Both the position numbers and the translations under genes were made by a program. A DNA stretch of 64,000 bases from Leisingera thetidis (lineage in GTDB: Bacteria; Pseudomonadota; Alphaproteobacteria; Rhodobacterales; Rhodobacteraceae): NCBI RefSeq assembly GCF_025857195.1, contig NZ_CP109789.1, positions 169,857-233,856 on the forward strand, read 5' to 3'. Shown in pieces: positions 58,772 through 64,000 of this stretch (positions are counted from its first letter, which is position 1; every line of letters begins with the position of its first letter). The notes below the pieces were generated by a model that was not told where the DNA came from, ran no database searches, and was given only the letters and a program-made list of their open reading frames with translations.

Positions 58772-59832
58772 GTCGTCCTCCAGGCTTTATCAGATCCGTT
58801 TGAAGTGTCGGCCGCCTGCGCGCCGGTCTCCGGCTCCGGTGCGTTGGCCGATGGACGCGGGGCAGCGGAAAGCGTCAGCGGCGCTTGCGGCGCATTGTTG
58901 AGATGCAGCGCGAAGACATCGAAGCGGTTGTAATGGCCGGTGATGTCATGCATCTGCTTGGGCTGGATGCAGCGCGCCAGGTCGATCTCGCCATAGACGA
59001 TGCCTTCGGCGTCGATCAGCCCTTCGGTCACCTCCCGGCCGTCCGGGCCAATGATCCCCGAATAGGCGCCGGATTTGCGCTCCAGAAGGGTGCGCGCATC
59101 GGGGCGGATTTCCTCCATCGCAGTGATGATCTCCTCGGATACCGTCGAGGTGGAGATCACGGTGAACACCTTGCCCTCGAAACTGTGCGACATGCCACGC
59201 AGTTTGATCGCATCGGCCATGTCGTAATCGGGCGGCGCCACCGGCAGCGCGATGTAGCTGGCGGCATGCACCAGCTCGCCCTGCGCCAGCAGCGAGAACC
59301 GCGCCAGCGTATTGGTGTTCTCGCCGCAGGCCAGCCCGCCCAGCGGCCCGATCGCGGTGTCATGGACACGCAGGCTCGATCCGTCGCCGCCGGTCCAGGT
59401 CAGCTTTTCCGCCCAGGTCGGCACCAGCTTGCGGTGCTTGCCGAGGATCGTCCCGTCAGGGCCGATGAACACCAACGTGTTGTACAGCGTGCCCAGGGAC
59501 ACCGGGCTGCGTTCGTTCACCCCGATCACCACATGCACGCCGTGGCTCGCCGCGGCCTTGCAGACGATGTCGATTTCCGGCCCCGGCAGGAACACCGAGG
59601 CGCGCACCAGCTTCTCGAACCAGGCGCTGCCGGTCACCGGATCGGTGATCCAGCTCCAATAGGGGTAGCCGGGGATGTAGACCTCGGGGAACACCACGAG
59701 CTGCGCCCCGTTGCCTGCTGCCTCGGCAATCAGCCCGGCAGCCTTTTGCGCCGTTGCGAAGGCATCCAGAAACACCGGTGAAGACTGCACCGCCGCAGCG
59801 GTGAATGTGCCGAGAAAGGTATCGGGGTTCAT
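58768..59832 (-). CDS. Nitrilase
   Basis: An intact 354-residue carbon-nitrogen hydrolase with the catalytic triad in place: Glu in LVVFPEVYIPGYPYWSWI, Lys in GKHRKLVPTWAEKLTW and Cys in GPLGGLACGENTNTLARF. The length and the ACGEN motif fit true nitrilases (nitrile to acid plus ammonia) rather than amidases. The C-terminal ~35 residues are low-complexity. It is the first gene of the operon and is coupled to the dioxygenase gene, which hints at an aromatic nitrile substrate. Confidence 0.92.
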   Translation of the reverse strand: MNPDTFLGTFTAAAVQSSPVFLDAFATAQKAAGLIAEAAGNGAQLVVFPEVYIPGYPYWSWITDPVTGSAWFEKLVRASVFLPGPEIDIVCKAAASHGVHVVIGVNERSPVSLGTLYNTLVFIGPDGTILGKHRKLVPTWAEKLTWTGGDGSSLRVHDTAIGPLGGLACGENTNTLARFSLLAQGELVHAASYIALPVAPPDYDMADAIKLRGMSHSFEGKVFTVISTSTVSEEIITAMEEIRPDARTLLERKSGAYSGIIGPDGREVTEGLIDAEGIVYGEIDLARCIQPKQMHDITGHYNRFDVFALHLNNAPQAPLTLSAAPRPSANAPEPETGAQAADTSNGSDKAWRTT

Positions 59833-59885
59833 TGGATCACCATGAATAATTCAGTTCCTTTACCTGTGTCCCAAATCTGGACTAT

Positions 59886-59900
59886 TAGTTCTAGGAACTA
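59886..59900. promoter_or_regulatory. Perfect 15-bp palindrome, putative LysR operator
   Basis: TAGTTCTAGGAACTA is a perfect inverted repeat (TAGTTC / GAACTA around TAG) located in the 90-bp gap between the nitrilase and LysR starts. Position and symmetry suit a LysR-type binding site controlling both genes. Confidence 0.55.
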
Positions 59901-59922
59901 TTTCTTGGCTTGGTATAATGTA

Positions 59923-60858
59923 ATGGATATACGAAAATCCGCCTCCTGGACCCGCAGGCTGAAGCTGCGCCATCTCGAAATCTTCTCTAGCCTCGTGGTT
60001 GCGGGCAACCAGTCGGCAGCGGCCGACAAGCTGAACATGACCCAGCCGACCCTGTCCAAATGGCTGCGCGAGCTGGAGCAGGACATTGGCGCGCAGCTCT
60101 TTGTGCGTGGCAAGACGCTGCGCCTCACCTCCTTGGGCGCCGAATTCCTGTTGTTTGCCGAACATGTGCTGGGCGAGGCGGAAAATGTCTCGGAAGTGCT
60201 GCAGGACATGCGCGCCGGGCGGGCCGGGCGGGTGCGGATCGGCGTGCTGCATGCGGTGGTGTCGGATTTGGTGCCGACGGCAATCCTGAAATTCCGCGAG
60301 AGCGCGCCCAAGGTGCGGATCACCGTGGTCGAGAATACCCTTGTACCCCTGCTTGATGCGCTGTTGCGGCGCGAGCTGGACGTGATCATCGGCCGTATTC
60401 AAGGAGCGGTACTGGAAGGGGTTAATGCCGAGGTTCTCTATGACGAGCAGGTGGTGGCCGTGGTGCGGGCCAGCCACCCGCTTCGCTTGTCGGCGCGGCC
60501 GAGCTGAGCGGCCGCCGGCAAGTTTCCCTGGCTGGTGGCGCCGCCGGGCACGCCGATGCGCACCCGGATGGAATCCGAGTTCGTCAATGCCGGGGTGCCG
60601 TTTCCCGACGAACTGCTGGAATCGCGATCGGTGATCGTGAACGAGACCCTGCTGCGCAATGCCGACATGATCACCCTGATGTCAAAAAACGTCGCGCGCT
60701 ACTACACCCAGCATGGCGTGCTGACCGAGCTGGGCCTGCCGATGACCGGCGGGCTGGGCCCGATGGGGATGTATCTGGCCGATGAGAAACCGCGCCCCGC
60801 GGTGGGACGCTTTGCCGAGATCGTCCGCGAAATCGCCCAGCAATACGCGTCAAAATAA
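59923..60858 (+). CDS. LysR-family regulator of the nitrilase operon, two compensating single-base breaks
   Basis: The helix-turn-helix is LRHLEIFSSLVVAGNQSAAA, DKLNMTQPTLSKWLRELEQD, followed by a standard effector domain (GRVRIGVLHAVVSDLVPTAI). The frame stops at 60507 after ASHPLRLS; a missing base there and an extra one near 60520 would give GAAELSGRRKFPWLVAPPGT, joining the C-terminal part (60535-60858, MRTRMESEFVNAGVPFPDEL ...). The start at 59923 (MDIRKSASWTRRLK) is preferred over 59842, which overlaps the palindrome. Confidence 0.85.
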
Positions 60859-60977
60859 TACCAAAAAGAATATACCTCTCCAAGATTTTGTTTCTTTCCT
60901 TCATAGACCGTGCTGCGCAAGAGTTAAGGTGCAAAACGCAGAATGTGGCGTCACCATTCTCTTGGGGAGGATAACGG

Positions 60978-62009
60978 ATGAAGAAGATCTTTGGGAAAAC
61001 CGCGCTCGCCGGTTCCCTGGCGGTGGGCCTGCTCGCCGGAACCGCCCGGGCGGAAACCGAATTGCTGTTCAGCACCTTTTTCCCGCCGCAGCATGTTCTG
61101 GTGAAGGATGTGCTGGTGCCCTGGGCGGAAAAGGTCGCCGAGGCGACCGATGGCGAGGTCACCGTGACCTTCGCGGCCTCCAGCCTGGCGCCGCCGCCCA
61201 AGCAGCTCGACATGGTGCAGGACGGGATCGCCGATGTGACCGTGCAATTCGCCGGTGTCGTTCCGAACCGCCTGACAACCCTTCTGGTCGGCGCGGTTCC
61301 CGGTCCGACCGGCACCAGCGAGGCGATGTCGCGGGCGCTCTGGCGCACCCATGAGGCGCATTTCGACGTTGCCGAAGAGTTCGACCGCCTGCAACTCCTG
61401 TCGCTCTTCGCCCTGCCGCCGCAGATGATGTTCGGCACCACCGGCGCGCCGATCTCTTCTGTCGAGGAGATGAAATCCGCGCGCATCGCGACGACCCCCG
61501 GCACCGCGGCCAAAGCGTTTGGCGCGGTCAGTTCCGGCATCGTCGCCGGTCCTGCCTTCCGCTACTTCGAGCTAGTCAGCAAGGGTATGGTCGATGCCTT
61601 TGTGGCGGTGACACCGATCGACGTAATCGGTTTCAACCTTGCCCCCTATACCAAGACCGCCACCGATATGGGCAGCCTCGGCACCGCAGGCACGTTTTCG
61701 CTGGTGATGAACGAGCGCAAGTGGCGCCGACTTTCCGAAGAAGACCGCGACGCGATCATGTCGGTCTCCGGTGAATATTTTGCTGGGCTGCTTGGCGCAG
61801 TCGATGCCAGGAATTCCGAGGTCATCGAGCAGCTGAAGGCCGATGGCGTGCGTTTCGTGACGCTGTCCGAAGAGATGGAAGCGGACCTGCGCGATGCCTT
61901 TGCCCCGATCTCCGAGGACTGGATTGCCAGCGTCACGGCCAAGGGTGTCGACGGTGCGGCGGCGCTTGACTTCTACCGCGACACGCTGTCCCAGCTGGCG
62001 GCCGAGTAA
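60978..62009 (+). CDS. TRAP transporter substrate-binding protein (DctP family)
   Basis: An intact 343-residue periplasmic protein with a GGGAGGATAAC box and a Sec signal peptide (cut probably after GTARA). DctP features include FFPPQHVLVKDVLVPWAEKV, LDMVQDGIADVTVQFAGVVP and SARIATTPGTAAKAFGAVSS followed by YFELVSKGMVDAFVAVTP. It binds an organic acid, probably an aromatic or nitrile-derived acid used by the neighbouring operon. Confidence 0.92.
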   Translation: MKKIFGKTALAGSLAVGLLAGTARAETELLFSTFFPPQHVLVKDVLVPWAEKVAEATDGEVTVTFAASSLAPPPKQLDMVQDGIADVTVQFAGVVPNRLTTLLVGAVPGPTGTSEAMSRALWRTHEAHFDVAEEFDRLQLLSLFALPPQMMFGTTGAPISSVEEMKSARIATTPGTAAKAFGAVSSGIVAGPAFRYFELVSKGMVDAFVAVTPIDVIGFNLAPYTKTATDMGSLGTAGTFSLVMNERKWRRLSEEDRDAIMSVSGEYFAGLLGAVDARNSEVIEQLKADGVRFVTLSEEMEADLRDAFAPISEDWIASVTAKGVDGAAALDFYRDTLSQLAAE

Positions 62010-62013
62010 GCCG

Positions 62014-62535
62014 ATGGACGCGTCCCCGCAGCCCGCCCGAACAGACCGGAACCTGACCATGATCCTGGTATGGATTTCGGGGATCGCCCTGTTCCTGATG
62101 ATGGTGGTCACCGTCACCGACGTGGCCGGACGGTACTTTTCCGGGCGGTCGCTCACCGGGTCGAACGAGATGATCCGCATGGCACTTGCGGTAAGCGTGT
62201 CGAGCGCCCTGCCGGCAGTGACGAAGGCCGGCGCCCATATCACGCTTGAACTGCTGGTCGGCCAGGAAGGGCATCCGCTCGAACGGCTGCGGCGCATCCT
62301 TGTCAATGTGATCGGAGCCGCCGCCTATGCCTTCCTGACCTGGTTTCTATGGCAGGCGGCGATGGAAGCCCACGAATTCTCGGAAGTTATCGGATATCTC
62401 GAACTGCCGCGCGCGCCGATGATCCTCTTCATGACATTCATGACAGCTGTCTGCGCCGGCGTGATGCTGGAACAAGCCTGGCAGAGCATCACCGGCGGTA
62501 CCGCGAAAGACGAAGCAGAGGAACCGCAAGCATGA
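62014..62535 (+). CDS. TRAP transporter small permease (DctQ)
   Basis: A 173-residue protein with four hydrophobic helices and the DctQ motif VTDVAGRYFSGRSLTGSNEM and TKAGAHITLELLV. It starts 4 bp after the DctP gene and overlaps the large permease start (ATGA). Confidence 0.92.
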   Translation: MDASPQPARTDRNLTMILVWISGIALFLMMVVTVTDVAGRYFSGRSLTGSNEMIRMALAVSVSSALPAVTKAGAHITLELLVGQEGHPLERLRRILVNVIGAAAYAFLTWFLWQAAMEAHEFSEVIGYLELPRAPMILFMTFMTAVCAGVMLEQAWQSITGGTAKDEAEEPQA

Positions 62536-63551
62536 CTGTTGCCCTGATCGGATCTGCCGTTCTGTTCGTCCTGTGTTTTCTGGGCGTGCCGCTGGCCGTC
62601 GGCCTGTTGACCGTTGGCACCGTCGGTTTCGGCTACTTTCGCGGATTCGGCGCCGCTGGTTCGGTGGTGGGACAGCAGATCACCGATGCCTTTTCGTCCT
62701 ACGGGTTCTCGGTCATCCCGTTGTTCGTCCTGATGGGCGCCTTCATCCACCGCGCCGGGCTGGCCGACGATCTGTTCAACGGCGCGCGGGCCTGGCTGGG
62801 CCATATCCGCGGCGGCATGGCGCATACCACCATCGGTGCCAGCGCCGCCTTTGCCGCGGTCTGCGGCAGTTCCATCGCCACCGCGGCCACCATGTCGCGG
62901 GTCTCGCTGCCGCAGATGAAACGCTACGACTACAACGACGGTTTCGCCTGCGGCGCGGTGGCGGCGGGCGGCACGCTGGGCATTCTGATTCCGCCGTCAG
63001 TGCCGCTGGTGATTTTCGGCATCCTGACCGAGACCGACATCACCGGCCTGTTCATGGCGGCGCTGGTTCCCGGGGTGCTTCTGGCGCTGCTCTACATGTG
63101 CGCCGCCTGGCTTGTCGTGCTGTTCCGTCCGGAGCTGGGCCGTCCCGCGGCCCCGGTGAGCTGGCGCGAGCGGCTGACCGCCTCACGCCGCACCGCCATC
63201 GTCGGCACCCTGTTCGTGGTGGTGCTGGGCGGCATGTACCTGGGAGTTTTCACCCCGACCGAGGCGGCCGGTGTCGGTGCCGCGGGGGCATTCCTCATCA
63301 TGGCCCTGCGCCGCGCCGCCTCGCGCACCGCGGTCCGCGAAGCCCTGACCGAATCCGTCCTCACCACCGCTGCGTTGCTGATGGTGGTCGGCTCGGCGCT
63401 GGTCTTCAACACCTTCCTGACGATCTCCGGCCTGACGGCCGAACTGGTCACGCTGATCAATTCGGTGAACGTGTCTCCGCTGGGCGTCATCACGGTGATC
63501 TGCGTGATCTACCTCTTGCTGGGCTGCGGTTCGACAGCCTTGCGGCGATGA
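62532..63551 (+). CDS. TRAP transporter large permease (DctM), C-terminus disrupted
   Basis: The first ~335 residues are intact: GVPLAVGLLTVGTVGFGYFR, FSVIPLFVLMGAFIHRAGLA, AVCGSSIATAATMSRVSLPQ, AAGGTLGILIPPSVPLVIFG and YLGVFTPTEAAGVGAAGAF. The frame is lost at about 63527. Remnants of the normal end can still be read to about 63760 (SLAAMILTVLAFTPIAVS, ATVAELGLITPPLGMN and TVKN), needing several base corrections. Confidence 0.9.
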   Translation: MTVALIGSAVLFVLCFLGVPLAVGLLTVGTVGFGYFRGFGAAGSVVGQQITDAFSSYGFSVIPLFVLMGAFIHRAGLADDLFNGARAWLGHIRGGMAHTTIGASAAFAAVCGSSIATAATMSRVSLPQMKRYDYNDGFACGAVAAGGTLGILIPPSVPLVIFGILTETDITGLFMAALVPGVLLALLYMCAAWLVVLFRPELGRPAAPVSWRERLTASRRTAIVGTLFVVVLGGMYLGVFTPTEAAGVGAAGAFLIMALRRAASRTAVREALTESVLTTAALLMVVGSALVFNTFLTISGLTAELVTLINSVNVSPLGVITVICVIYLLLGCGSTALRR

Positions 63552-63837
63552 TCCTGACGGTGCTGGCCTTTACGCCGATTGCCGTGAGCCCGGATATGAC
63601 CCGCCGGGTTCGGGGCTGTCGTGCCACCGTGGCTGAGCTGGGCCTGATCACGCCGCCGCTCGGGATGAATGTTTCACCGTCAAGAACCCGCCCCGGATGT
63701 TCCGGGTCTGGCGGATTTTCGCCGGGTCTCACCCTTTGTTCTGGCAAACATCGTCGACTGACCGTGGTGCGTGCTGCCCGCCATGGCCCTCTGACCGCCG
63801 GAATTACTGAACTGAACCAACAGCAGGAGAACTCAGC
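63552..63837 (+). pseudogene. Disrupted 3' part of the DctM gene and intergenic gap
   Basis: Fragments ELGLITPPLGMN and WRIFAGSHP in shifted frames show that this is the DctM C-terminus with missing bases, more damaged than other breaks in the window. After ~63760 only the leader of the next gene remains. Confidence 0.7.
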
Positions 63838-64000
63838 ATGGCTGGAGAATGGATCGACATTCAGGCGGCGGATGGTGGCACCTCGGAGCCTACCATTCAC
63901 GGCCGGAAAGGGGCAGCGGCCCCGGGCTGGTGCTGCTTCAGGAACCTTCGGCGTCACCGAGGATATCCGCGCCACAGCTGACATGTATGCCGAAGAAGGC
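63838..64000 (+). CDS. Dienelactone hydrolase-family protein, start only, with frame breaks
   Basis: An AGCAGGAGAAC box precedes MAGEWIDIQAADGG. With small frame corrections the rest reads GSGPGLVLLQE, then FGVTEDIRATADMYAEEG, the N-terminus of dienelactone hydrolases. The gene continues beyond the window. At least two single-base errors are needed to keep the frame. Confidence 0.7.

Noticed and set aside
59914..59919. TATAAT as the -10 box of the LysR gene
   Set aside because: It lies only four bases before the chosen ATG, so it would require a leaderless or downstream start; not secure enough to list.

Overview
The window reads as an accessory or plasmid-like region of a Rhodobacterales (Roseobacter-group) alphaproteobacterium. 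This is inferred from the high-GC coding style, a solitary TRAP transporter, an ETF-linked aromatic acyl-CoA operon and a dense load of IS66, IS91, IS21, IS110, IS256, IS30, IS5, ISL3 and IS6 material. I saw no rRNA, tRNA, CRISPR array or replication origin.

Layout. 0-5.1 kb: a P1-family (DmpA-type) peptidase cut by the window edge, a polyamine-type periplasmic binding protein, an RpiR regulator, a LysR regulator, a small protein and a DUF1326 protein. 5.1-22.9 kb: an IS graveyard around one host gene, an adenylate/guanylate cyclase-TPR protein. Nested insertions with readable target duplications are an IS4/Tn5-like element in the end of an IS66, an IS110 in an IS30, and an IS256 in an ISL3 remnant. 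23.3-39.6 kb: fifteen closely packed minus-strand genes. They start with a fused flavin monooxygenase/old-yellow-enzyme of the 2-aminobenzoyl-CoA / salicylyl-CoA hydroxylase type, continue with CoA ligase and beta-oxidation genes and etfBA, and end with the glutathione-dependent formaldehyde genes. 39.7-40.7 kb: transposon relics. 40.8-50.4 kb: an intact ten-gene cluster that is the most novel part. It has a RutA-like LLM flavin monooxygenase, RibB, two flavin reductases, RidA, an arylformamidase-like hydrolase, an MFS transporter, a two-component Rieske oxygenase and an AraC regulator. Two nearly identical 34-bp sites lie upstream of its promoters. 50.5-55.9 kb: IS3, IS21, IS256, IS110 and IS6 material. 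56-64 kb: a nitrilase / gentisate 1,2-dioxygenase-like / FAHD hydrolase / maleate isomerase operon divergent from a LysR gene, then a TRAP transporter and the start of a dienelactone hydrolase.

Metabolic logic (inferred). The first catabolic block activates an ortho-substituted benzoate to its CoA thioester, hydroxylates and reduces the ring, and degrades the product by beta-oxidation with its own ETF. The second probably opens or demethylates an N-heterocycle in a way resembling the Rut uracil pathway. The third probably takes an aromatic nitrile or hydroxybenzoate through gentisate-type ring cleavage to pyruvate and fumarate.

Caution: many otherwise well-conserved genes are broken by a single extra or missing base, usually in a homopolymer, and the two IS256 copies differ from each other by the same kind of change. 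I treat most of these breaks as probable sequence errors and describe the genes as frame-restored, noting each break.
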